Source of the DNA: Pomphorhynchus laevis
Taxonomy: Eukaryota; Acanthocephala; Palaeacanthocephala; Echinorhynchida; Pomphorhynchidae
Reading direction: 5' to 3'
Length of the DNA: 64,000 bases
Assembly (NCBI GenBank): GCA_012934845.2
Contig: WNNJ02001832.1
Span: 1-64,000 of the forward strand
Shown piece after piece: positions 45,255 through 58,100 of this stretch (positions are counted from its first letter, which is position 1; each line of letters begins with the position of its first letter). A program made the position numbers and the translations under genes. The notes under the pieces are model-generated. The model searched no databases, was not told the origin of the DNA, and saw only the letters and a list, made by a program, of their open reading frames with translations.

Positions 45255-45320
45255 AATATAGTCATTATATTATAATGTTATTATATAACATTATAATATA
45301 ATGTTATATATAACATTGGT
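45255..45320. repeat. TATAA palindromic cluster
   Basis: TTATATTATAATGTTATTATATAACATTATAATATAA is self-complementary over nearly its whole length. Region 45.32-46.04 kb holds nothing recognisable. Confidence 0.6.
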
Positions 45321-46042
45321 GCGATATTTAGTAGGACAAATCATTTTAATATGTCCTGCACAACATTAAAGCCTTTAAATAATTTTTACTATTTCAAACG
45401 ACGAAAGTTAGAAAAAAGGATAAGAACTAATCGAGGTTTGAGTAAACCAGTTTCTTTCCATGAGTTTCCCAAAAGATCTGCAGTTTCCATAACTATCAAG
45501 CTTTTTATAAGAATGTAAAACCTTTAATAGAAGAAATCGGATCGACCTTTAAACAAATTCACACCTTAGTTAAGAATTAAAATTGTAACATATTCAGTAA
45601 CAGTCAGGTAAAATTTTGCCTGATCGATCTGAATACTTTAATATATAGATCGTAATATGTGTTTGTTAATTAAAATTGTATTTGTACTCGCAAGATCAGC
45701 ATCATTACAAATTCGTAGCACCTCAACTTTTAGCGTGTCACACTAAATCCTTACCAGGGTATATTGAATCGGGTAAAAACAGAAATAAAAAAGTGCGATT
45801 TCAAACTCTTCTTTCTTTTCACTTTTTTATGTTGTAGCTATTAAAATTACTTGTAAAAAATAGAAAAATATTATTAAAACATTATACCATAAAAATCATA
45901 ATTATAATTATAATCATTTTTATTTGCAATGCATTTGACTGTATATTGCTGATTTGGTTTATAATCAGATTCACTGCTTACTTTATTCAAATTGCTCAAT
46001 TAAAACAAGTCGCTTGTGCTAGAAATAAATTATTGTGTTTAG

Positions 46043-46128
46043 GTCAACCGAATGTCACCTAATCTAAAAATGTTTCCTTTATATTTGGTCGGATTTATTA
46101 TAGCATTAATTGTCAAATGTGATGATAA
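46043..46128 (+). CDS. Gene 2 signal-peptide exon
   Basis: Coding starts at 46052 (a second Met codon follows six codons later). Encodes MSPNLKMFPLYLVGFIIALI, then VKCDD and two bases of a Lys codon before GTACGA. The hydrophobic run LYLVGFIIALIV followed by KC is a good signal peptide with a likely cut near Cys-23. GTGTTTAG directly before 46043 may be an acceptor, so a non-coding first exon probably lies upstream. Confidence 0.6.
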
Positions 46129-49100
46129 GTACGAACTCTATTTTGATTCTTAACATTTAATTTTTTTAAATCCCTAATATAAAAACGAAATTATATAATA
46201 ACAGAATTATTTTATAAATTACATTGAAATGGAATTTTTTGTAAAGTTCATTAAAGTACTGCTATTTTACACCTTTAATCTTTAATCTTTATTTTATAGA
46301 GTTACACGTACTGATTTAATGTTTTGTTATATAAATTTTCTCAAATTTTGATAGCCATAACTAAAATTAAAAAAGAAACACAAAGAAAGATTTTTTTATT
46401 TTCGAATTTGCTGTACCCTCTTCAAAAAAGGTGTTGGAAAATCCTCTTTAATATATTAGATTTTTCTTCGTTAGAAGAAAAATAATGATTTTTCTTTAAA
46501 TATTTATTTTCGAAGAATGAAAAATAAAAAACGCAAGGTTCTAGTTATCCTTATTTTCTTAAATGGCCCACTGAAATTATGTGATTGAACAATGCTAACG
46601 AAAAGTCTCCTTGTTTCTAGCATGTTGAACTTTTTATCTTAACAGTAAATACACTAAATACGTCGTCGACGTTTCCCTATTTTAAGTACAGAACAAATTG
46701 ATATGCATTGCACTCTTATTAGCACAAATAAATGAGTCAGAGTGGGACAAATGAGTATTTCGTTGCGATTTTATTTATTTGGTGGTGGAATGTGTCATTA
46801 AATACAAAGACAAACTTCGAAGTGCACAAATTTATCAAATCGGATAATACATTGTGCTAAGTGCAATCGCTTGTTAATGAACGATGAAATAATTAATCTG
46901 AAAAGTACTGGTTAATGTTTTCATTATGGTGAAAATAAAATCAAAATCTTGCTGGTGAAAATCGCACTTTATGAAATGATTTATCGTAAAGTTTCTATAG
47001 AGTCGATAGTTTTTAAACTTTTTTGTGTAATAAATTTGTTTACAGTTAGCAAATAAGTCTCTCAGAAGCCTTTTAAACTCTGCACTATCTAATATAGGCA
47101 AACCACGATTAATCGCATGTGTTGACCACTACTAGTGTTTTACATTTTCCGGCACCGCAAATATTTTTGATATATTTAAAAAGATTTTTTACCTCTGCTG
47201 TATTGTCGTTGCTTATATAGTTCGGACTTGAAGTTCTTTTGGTACGTTTTTGCCTTATCTTTGCGGACGAGTCGATAACCAACCTGACTTAAGACGATGT
47301 TTTTCTTCTATTTCATTACAGTGTCGGTCTTAATACCTGGCTGATAGTCGTTGAAAAATACAAAATCATTTGAGTGTAAGCAAATTATCAAAAAACGTCC
47401 ACAGGGTATCACTTTCTTTTTATAAAGGAAATTATCATTAACGACGTTCTCTTGACATAAATCTCATTAATTGAAAACCTAAGATTATTTTCTTAAGCTA
47501 TAAAGTGAACGATATATACGTTGATTTTGACACGGGCAGGATTAATCTCATGATTTATATATTGTTTATGGTATTTCTTTAAGAACTGAATGTTTCGATT
47601 TTTTACTTCTAAATTTGATTGACATTTTTTAAAGACTGTCGGTATATCACTTACGAATATCCTTAAAAATTACATTCGAATGGAAAAAATTACGGAAAAT
47701 AGGCGATTGACGACATTTTAGTAAAATTTACCTGAATGCCGATCGTCAATTATCTGTTAAGAAGTACAGAAAGCTTTCAATAATAAAGCTTCAAAAGCTT
47801 TTAACAAGGTAAATAAAGCATTTAAGGAAGTAACACTCTTTATGAGGCTAAAATCGTTATAGTTCTTCCGGCAAAAAATATATAATATTTTAGACAATAT
47901 TTACTAAATATTGCTGTATAATTGGAGAAGATTTATGTTGAATGCCTTGAGTGAAGACTTATCGCTATTTTCGACTAGTTAGTGCAGTTTACTTTTAAAG
48001 GCGAAATATGATTTTATCGTCGTATTATTGTCACCGTTAATAAACGTTTATCTACTTTAATGCTATTAAAGTAGATAAATATTAAGTTATAATGAAATAT
48101 TCATATTTTTTATTAAATATATTCTCGATTTTAACGATTTAACTAAATTATTATTCTGATTGAAGAAATCGGAAAGACTAAACACCATCAACTTGCTCTA
48201 TGCTGTTCAACATTTGAGTCTTATCAGTAGGGGCTGATGCACAACTAGATTAAAGTACAGCACCCTTAGACTTCAATCCAGTGGCGCAGCAGCCCCTACT
48301 GATGAGACTTAAAGGTCGTAACAGCATAGAACCAATTTATGCTGTTTAGTCTTCCCAATTCCGTCAATCAGAATAGAAATAAGAGGGAAATATAGGTCAT
48401 CTATTTAATTTAATATTTACAAAATATTTACACAATGCGATCATTTACAGGATATTATAATTCTTTAATTTATAGCTTATATATTTATATTTGTTTAGAG
48501 ATATCAATGATAAAACTAAACAAAGTGTCGATACAAATCGTTTGTAAGTCATTTGTAATGAACATTCATATCATAAAAGTTTACATGATAAGATTAAGAT
48601 TATTTGACAGTTAATTTAATGAAAAATATCCTACTCTATGAACTGACTTAGTGATACACGATCTGATTAAAGGATCTTTATATATGAACTCAATTAATAT
48701 ATCTCGAGAGCATAAACCTTTGCTCGATGTTTTTGGCTATACCTGAAAAGAATTCTCTCTTATTACAAGCTTAGATCATGATGCCAAGATGGACATGACT
48801 ATGATACACACCGGTGTACTCATAAATAAATCACTATATTTTCCTCACAAGGAAGCATAGACACCAGTCAGCATTCTATATATCTTCATCAGACAAAGAA
48901 ATAGAACCGAATTATTCTCACAATATTCAAAGTCGCTACGTATGCCAGTCGTCCTATGTGTGACGACAAACTTTCACAACGGTATACCCGTTTCGCTCTA
49001 ACGGAGCTCATCAGTACCGTGACTTTAATAATCATCAATAGGCGCCTTAACACACGCTTAAACAGTGTTTAAGGCTCGAAAAAACAGAACTACCCTTAAT

Positions 49101-52100
49101 CTGAATCACCAGAGAGAATTTAGCATGAGCTATGTGCATGGCAGTGCGTATTGCAATTTAACCATTCATCAGGCACTAACTTCCTTTTAATAGAAATGCT
49201 GTTTTACAGGTACACATTCAAGTGTACAAATATATAAAATATAATGTGTTGTTACACCTGCCCTATAACACACCGATGTACTACAAATAAATCACTGTTT
49301 TCCAAGAAAAAGGCATAAAGACCAGGCAGCATTCTATAATTCCTCATAAGACCGAGAAATATAACCGAATTATTCTGTTTTATGATTTTAGTGCTAGGTG
49401 CATGTTTAAATTGTAATACGCACTGCCATGCTGAGAGCGCAAGCCACATTCTCAAGATGATATGGATCATACAGTTCGTTGATCGATACCAATTTCAATC
49501 AACAACATTTTATAATTTTGAATTACATAGTGAATCCTGGCTGTTGTTTCATTCCTTGCTCAACTTCTATAGAATGTATCCAGTTTAGGATCCAACGAGT
49601 AAAGTGGACAGTTAGCATCAATTTCTGCCTGTTAAATAATTCATCGACTGGATTCAGTATTCGAATATGCGTCCGGCGTGTATTTCTTCGTGATAGCGAT
49701 AGAGATGTCTGGCCAACATACTGTTTTGAACAAAGTTGGCATGCATCTACCATATATCACATTCCGTGTCTTACAATTCGCCATCACCTTTATTGGAATA
49801 TGTACCTTCGTCACGGAACTTAAGCACTCTCTCGCTATGATATCACCGAGCAAGTCTTGCATAGTTTGTCTTTATATAGAATGCATCTCCAATTGCTTTC
49901 AGATTAATCTGTATGTCTTGCATAGCTAGATCGAATCAGAAGGTTTAAAAGTTTGTTCATTAACACAAATAGAACTTTAGCAATTGGCAGGTGATTACTT
50001 GTTGAACTCAATATTGCATTCATCACTTTCTGAATATCGTCGAGCATGGAATGAAACGTCAGCCACATCTGTGGTTTACTGTCTTTATGCTTGAATGTTG
50101 ATTCAAATAATCTTTACCGATATAATCTGACAACTGCTTTGATTCAACCATTCTGGGACTGTAGCCCTGTCAAATCAAGGTATTTGTAAAACATTTGACA
50201 AGATTATAAAATTCTTCAGTATCATAACATGCATTATTTATGCTAAGCGCCTCGTTGAACACCAAGTTCCTTCTCATAGTTTGACGGTGGCTACTTCGTG
50301 CGTGTAGATATGATGTCTGGTTTGATAGTTTACGATATAGTCCGGTTCTAAATGCACCATTTACATTTGATATATTCAAACCAATAAAAGTAACAGTTTT
50401 CCCATATTTGTAAGTCAATTTTAGTGAGTTAGCGTCCTGAAATAACGCTAAATATTCATTCAGAATTTCTTCATTGCTAGATCATATGAAAAATATGCCG
50501 TCTATATACATCACTTGAAATAGGGGTTTAGTTTCAGATTGGCATATCCATTCTTCTTTGTAGGCACCATGAACAAAATCGCCATCTCTGGAACCATCGC
50601 TGTTCCTGTTCTTTGTCGAAAATATTGTCCATCGTGCTTGAAGATATTGTTATAATATTAACTTTGCTGACTGCATGATAAATGTTTGTAACTTACTAGA
50701 ATATTTGCTATGCATGTAGCTCTATTTATCGCAGTGATTCCTTCCATATTTGGAATGTTGGTGTAGAACTTTTCTACGTCTGCTGTTACTAATATTGGAT
50801 TAAATGGCTGCAGAGCCGACGGCCATTAAACTCGAACCGACGCAGGAAGTTTTGGCTGCTTTCGATAAACGATGGTACCTATTGCGATAATATTAATATT
50901 ATCTCAATATTATTTTAATATTATCTTCGTTGGTGTGCTTACGATCAGCCATCCAATAAATCGTCTAGCTTTATTTATGGACTTTGGGTAGCATGTAAAA
51001 TTCTACGAATTTTAAATCTTTGGCTGGTCGTAGAGATTCAGCATCGTTTATGTCTAACTTCTTCATGGCAATTTGTTTATCCAGGTGGTCTTTGACTGTC
51101 CAATGAACGTTATAATACTATATAATAAGAATTTTTCGTCATCTACTTTTTTGTTCTATTTATATAAAAATAATTATATTTTTGTCTAGATATTCTTTCG
51201 ATACTAAAATACAACCAAACTTCTCATTATTTCAATCTGCTACCTTTTCAAAATTGTAAGTACTTGTATTTTGAATAAACTATTACTTTTGTGTAAACTT
51301 GTTTACATCACATGCTATAAAAACTATTCTATGATGAACACCTTGCATTTTTACTTGTGCGTGCTCAATTTATGGCTTTATTGAAGAACGCGTATTTGTT
51401 AACTAAAAACTGTCTTGGAAATGATGTTATAAAATGGTATAATAATGTGATTGCACAGTTTAAAGTTAGTTAATAGTTTATGCAGTAAGTCAAAGCAACT
51501 ACAACGACATAATCGACAAATGCATATTCTATTGGCTCGTGGATTGTGAGTTAAAGACGAGAATTTTGTGGCGATATCAGATAGCTAGATCTGAAAGATT
51601 CGGTTTTGACTGTATTCAGCATTAAATGCCTTAATCAGTAGTGATCGAAGCGATTCAGAATCCAACAAAGTAAATGAAGTAGTTCGCACTTCAAAGCAAA
51701 ACTTATGTAAATCGATTTGAAAAATTCATTCGCATATGTTCAGTTTCACGAAATTTTGAACTGGAGTGTCTTCGAGGGTGACTCAAAGACTAAGCTACAA
51801 ACGGTATTAGCATAGTTGAAAAATATTTGATTGCACTATACAACGAAAAGTCTGTTACTTGTGAATAAAAAAAGCGCAGATAAATCGATTTGAATTCTAA
51901 ATGCTCATTGAACAAACAACGAGTTATTAGTAGGACACAAATGTATTAATATGAATTTTTGAATGAATTCGTCGTACATAAGAGTTCGTAAAATAAGTAA
52001 TGATATCGATAATATATACTATGCATATTGCAGCTATACTATTGTCTTGAGATACTTCGTACCTAAGAGTTCGTAAATAAGTACTGATATCAATAATATA

Positions 52101-55100
52101 TACTATACGTGATTTGAATAGAAGTGTCTTGCTGGAATGTGAACCGACGAATACGATCAAACAGCACAGAAATAAAAACGTAAAAAAAAGTCAGCTCAGA
52201 AAAGTCATGAGCCTGTTTAAAAGTTATTATTTCATCGTCGGTTCATATCGCAGATGATGAATATGAACCGTTGTCTCTTTGGCTGGTTTTCCCATTGTAA
52301 CAAATATTGATGATGTTCAATAGTCAACTATCGTGAAACCAATCAAAACTAAATGCATTGCAAGATAGTCTTGTCAGCGCTCTCAATTTCTGAATTTAAA
52401 GTCGTGTTGTATGAACTTGGATACCTCATGCCCACATGTTGTGTGGAAATTACTTCATGACTGTTTAATTAAATAATTATTGACCACTGTATTAGGTAAA
52501 TAAATAGTGGGCGAAACCTAATAACATAGAAGTTCTTTTGTAAGGCACTGTTTTTATAAATGAATGACTGTATGTCGATGACGATAATAATTTGAAAACA
52601 TTTCACAAGTCAACCTGCTATCACTAGAAAATATATCATTCGCATGTAAATGAACACGCTTCAGTGTTAGGTCAATAAATAGCGGCCGAAACCCAATAAT
52701 ATAGCAGTTCTTTTTTAAATCACCGTTTCTATAAAGTTAATAAATCTAATATATATCGACAACGTCATAAAATAATATTATAAAAATTTTATAAAAAAAG
52801 ATACAGTTGATTTATATTGTTTTAAAATCTATTTTTTAATAAATTCCTTTTATATTTTCTGATAATAAGAATTTTAATTTTATTTTATTATTTAAATTTT
52901 AATTTTAATTGTTAGAGAAATTAAAATAACATAAATTAATTACGACATAAATTACGACAAAATTTCGATAATTAATTTACGATCAATTTACGACAAATTA
53001 CGATAATTAATTTACTATTCATAAACGAACCAGATACAGCTGCTTTGAGGATCGACAGTATCTGTTCGTCCCTATCGCCATCAAAGGTTGTTTAAGAATG
53101 TTCAAGGATACGGCGGACAACAAGAAAAACACGCGCAATCAGCTGGCTTATGCAACGAATCAGCCAAGCCGTGCAACGAGGGAATGCAGCATCCTGTAGA
53201 TCCCTCCATAGGCAACTACCTTATTATTTAATTCATTTTTATTTCTTTGCACAAATGTTTCTATTTTGTACTAATATTATCATAAAATAATAATAACTTA
53301 TCTGTTTAGAGAGCTTCACGATACTATGATTAACTTAAAGTCGGTTTTAAATATTTTTGAAATATTTTATTAATTTTTTTAATAATATTCTAACAAAAAC
53401 AGTTTAAGAACACATTTTATATTTATACAATTAAATTTATTTTTACTTATGATTTTGTATTTTTCGAATCATTTTTTGGATTTTGACAATTATAAATTTT
53501 GTGTTTAGATTGGTTAGTAATGCAAAATTGGAATCAATCTCATCATTGACTATTAACAGAACCATCTCGAATTTGTACGTACCCCAACGTTTAAATTATC
53601 AAATTCCGCGTATACAGTGTTTAACTTGTTTCTTATGAAAGATTTCTTTTTAATCATTTGTTGGTTTTTGAAAATTCAAGCATGTTTTGAATATAATAGA
53701 ATATTTTTATTGTCCTATAATAAAACTCACGACAAATGAATAAACAATTAAGTCGTGGTCAACGTCGTTAGTGAATATTGTATTAATATTTCTAAGTTCT
53801 AAGTATCCGTGAATTAAATGTATTCATTATATTTGGGTGAAATTCGTTTTATCAGATTTCATTAAATTTTATTTGTCCCAATCAGTAATCGTTTGTTATC
53901 AAGCTTGTTTAATATACAATAGACCATCATACGATGCTCTTATTGACTCAAAGTCGGTGTTGACTATTTTTTCTTACTGTTTCTAAGTTTTAAGTATCCG
54001 TGAATTAAATGCATTCATTATATTTGGGTGAAATTCTTTTAATCAGCTTTTATTAAATTTTATTTGTCCCAATCAGTAGTCGTTTGTTATCAAGCTTGTT
54101 TAATATACAATAGAACATCATACGATGCTATGATTGACTCAATGTCGGTGTTGACTATTTTTTCGTACTGTTTCTAAGTTGTAAGTATCCGTGAATTAAA
54201 TGTATTCATTATATTTGGGTGAAATCCTTTCCATCAGCTTTTATTAAATTTTATTTGTCTCAATCAGTAGTCGTTTGTTATCCGGCTTGTTTTATATATA
54301 ATAGAACATCATACGATGCTATGATTGACTCAAAGTCGGTGTTGACTATTTTTTCGTACTGTTTCTAAGTTGTAAGTATCCGTGGATTAAATGTATTCAT
54401 TCTATTTTGGTGAAATCCTTTCCATCAGCTTTTATTAAATTTTATTTGTCCCAATCAGTAGTCGTTTGTTATCAAGCTTGTTTAATATAAAAATAGAACA
54501 TCATACTATGCTATGATTGACTCAAAGTCAGTGCTGACTATTTTTTCGTACTGTTTCTAAGTTGTAAGTATCCGTGAATTAAATGTATTCATTATATTTG
54601 GGAAAAATCCTTTTAATCAGCTTTTATTAAATTTTATTTGCCCCAATCAGTAGTCGTTTGTTATCAAGCTTGTTTAATATAAAAATAAAACATCATACGA
54701 TGCTATGATTGACTCAAAGTCGATCTTTACCATTTTTTCGTACTGTTTCTAAGTTGTAAGTATCCGTGAATTAAATGTATTCATTATATTTGGTGAAATC
54801 TGTTTTATCAGCTTTTATTAAATTTTATTTGTCCCAATCAGTAGTCGTTTGTTATCAAGCTTTTTTAATATATAATAGTGCATCATACGATGCTATGCTA
54901 TAATCAAAGTCCGTGTTGACTATTTTTTCGTACTGTTTCTAAGTTTTCAGTATCCGTGAATTAAATGTATTCATAAAATATTTGGTGAAATTCTTTAAAT
55001 CAGCTTTTTTTAAATTTTATTTGTCCCAATCAGTAGTCGTTTGTTATCAAGCTTTTATAATATATAATAGTGCATCATACGATGCTATGCTATACTCAAA

Positions 55101-58100
55101 GTCGGTGTTGACTATTTTTTCGTACTGTTTCTAAGTTGTAAGTATCCGTAAAATTAAATGTATTCATTATATTTGGGTGAAATCTGTTTTATCAGCTTTT
55201 ATTAAATTTTATTTGTTCCAATCAGTAGTCGTTTGTTATCAAGCTTTTATAATATATAATAGTGCATCATACGATGCTATGCTATACTCAAAGTAGGTGT
55301 TGACTATTTTTTCGTACTGTTTCTAAGTTGTAAGTATCCGTAAAATTAAATGTATTCATTATATTTGGGTGAAATCCTTTTAATCAGCTTTTATTAATTT
55401 TTTGTTCAATCAGTAGTCGTTTGTTATCAAGCTTGTTTAATATATAATAGACCATCATACGATGCTCTTATTGACTCAAAGTCGGTGTTGACTATTTTTT
55501 CTTACTGTTTCTAAGTTGTAAGTATCCGTGGATTAAATGTATTCATTCTATTTTGGTGAAATCCTTCAAATCAGTTTTTATTAAATTTTATTTGTCCCAA
55601 TCAGTAGTCGTTTGTTATCAAGCTTGTGATATATATTATAGAACATCATACGATACTATGATTGACTCAAAGTCGGTGTTGACTATTTTTTCGTACTATT
55701 TCTAAGTTGTAAGTGTCCGTGAATTAAATGTATTCATTATATATTTGGTGAAATTTTTTAAATCAGCTTTTATTAAATTTTATTTGTCCCAATCAGTAGT
55801 CGTGTGTTATCTAGCGTGTTTTAAATATAATAGAACATTATACGATGATATGATATACTCAAGTCGGTGTTGACTGTTTTTGTTACTGTTTCTAAGTTGT
55901 AAGTATCCGTGATTTAAATGTATTCATTATATTTAGGTGAAATCCGTATTTTCAGATAATAGAAAAATTTATTTGTTACAAATATTTTAGTTGTTTGTTA
56001 TTGCACATCACATTCCACAGATTTAAATTGTAATATTTTTAACTATTTTAAAATAAATATAGTGAAATATTAAAAAATATTAATTAATTCAGCGTGAGAA
56101 CAAATTAAAAATTTTAAAACTAAATTATTATTTCTATTTGAGATATAGCAATTTTAAAATTATTATTTTGTATTTTAACGATTTTTTATTTTTTGTTTAG
56201 AATATTTAAGAATACAATATTTGAATCAAACTCTTCTTTGACAATTGACGGAGACCTCACAAGTTTGTAAGTGTCAAAACTTTTAAAGTATCTATTTCTC
56301 CACATTTAATGTTTAATTTGTTTCTTATGAAAGCTTTCTTTAACATTTTTTGTTTTTTAGAATGCGAGCAAGTTTTGAATGCAATTGGATATTTTTATTG
56401 TATTGTCATTCTAACTCATGTCAAATAAAAAATTTGATTAACTAAAATTACTTTAAGATTCTTTTCAAATTCTTTTCATTTATTATTTGAATTTTTGATA
56501 TTGAAATTTTATTTGCTTTCTGATTCTACTATTATATGCTAGTTTAGTTATACCGCGTTTTTTACAAAAAATATATAATTTCTTACTGAGAAATGAGAGA
56601 ATTTAGAATGAAATAGTTTCTAGGAAGTGTGGCAGCCACGAAAGAATTGACTGAACGATATCTGATACCGCGCTGTTCTTGTTTTGACTTATCAGTGCCG
56701 GGTAACTTTACTGCTGCTTACAAACAAAGACGGCGGACAACACGAGTATGTCAAACATACTTAGAGCCATACATGCTCTAGGTTTTAATCTGCATTCAGC
56801 AATGGGAGGTACCCGGAATTAATGAGTCAAACAAATGACGAAACGGTACCAGTTATCATTTAGTTTATTCATAATTGATCATTTAATTACGCTGTTTCAG
56901 ATTAATTTACATTTTATCAAAATAAATTGTTCATTTAAATCGAACATTAAATAAATTTTATTAAAATTTGTAAAATGTAATTTAAATTTGATAATATAAA
57001 TTGTAATATAAAATACTTTTATATGCAATTGTTATGAATTTTGTAAAATTGATTAGTTGTCAATAATCAACATTGAATATGTAAAATTATTGAATTTTAT
57101 GTAAACATAATAACTTTGCTCTGCTGTTAGACATCACATTGAAGAAATCAATGATTTAAGAAATCTTTATTGAACTTAAATTATTTACATGGATTATTTT
57201 AATTTTTCATATTGAAATTTTATTTGCTTTCTGATTATAATATTCTATGCTAATTTCGTGTATATGGCGTTTTTATATCCCTTTTTTAGTTAGAAATTTA
57301 TTAATCGACCTTAATTTATCATTTGAACTTATTTCGTGTATTTCGTGTTTGTTTTATACAAAAATATATTTCAAATGATGATACCATTCTGCGTGAATTC
57401 TTAGTAATCATATAAGTCTGACGCGAAAGAATGACGAATGCCATTTTGTCATCACTATGACTCAACAGTGCCAGTTACCTCTCACTGCTGGATGCAGAGG
57501 AGGACTAGCAGACGGCAATCAACGAATAAATCAAGTGCATGCAATTGATTCATTCGTTAATTGAACTTTATAATAATTAATAATTTATATTTATTGAAAT
57601 TAAAACTTTATAAACTCTGTTTACTAGACTGAGTTAAAACTTTATTTTTTACACTCGTTTCTTAATGTATTTTATATTCCTTAGCATTTTATTAATTTTC
57701 AAAGTGTTTAATAAAGAGATGATTGAAAAATGTTTTTTGAATATGAAGAATCACCGCTATTAGTTTAAATAATTTTATAGCGAATGAATAATGCGGATAA
57801 TAAATTTATATATGTAATGATTGATATCATTCTTTAATTAAAATTTGCAGTATCATTTTGATTAAAAAACAATAATGATGTGTTTGTATTAATTTTGCAC
57901 AATTGATAGTATAACAATCATGACGTTGATTGTTAAATCAACATAGAATACGAATTTGTTCATAACTGTGTAAAAACTAAATCTAAACAATATAAATATA
58001 TGAAATATATACATTGATGATATATGTGTATACAATTCTAATAATTTTTATTCAATTAGTAAGCACATTTATCCAGAAAGCCTTATTCTTAACAAAACCA

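Larger units (their letters stand above)
49390..51110 (-). mobile_element. PLE-3: minus-strand Penelope-like element in intron 2 of gene 2
   Basis: Read on the minus strand from 51110: DHLDKQIAMKKL, then FVEFYMLPKVHK (fingers), VTADVEKFYTNIPNMEGITA (motif A), QRTGTAMVPEMA (motif B), MYIDGIFFI (YIDD with Asp to Gly), then the thumb LNISNVNGAFRTGLYRKLSN. It ends with the GIY-YIG nuclease: KTRNVIYG, CQLCSKQYVGQTSLSL. The parts are in proper PLE order. The reading frame is broken several times and one catalytic Asp is replaced, so this copy is dead. Its 3' side carries the hammerhead at 48980-49019. Confidence 0.75.

Noticed and set aside
47303-47356. 54-base exon of gene 2 between TTTCATTACAG and GTAAGC
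   Set aside because: Acceptor and donor look good and length is a multiple of three, but the required phase has a stop near the end.
53310-53375. A further live repeat exon
   Set aside because: No GT donor at the expected position and a stop in frame; kept only as a pseudo-exon.
53750-55950. CRISPR-like array
   Set aside because: Regular spacing, but the whole unit is repeated with no variable spacers, and the setting is eukaryotic.
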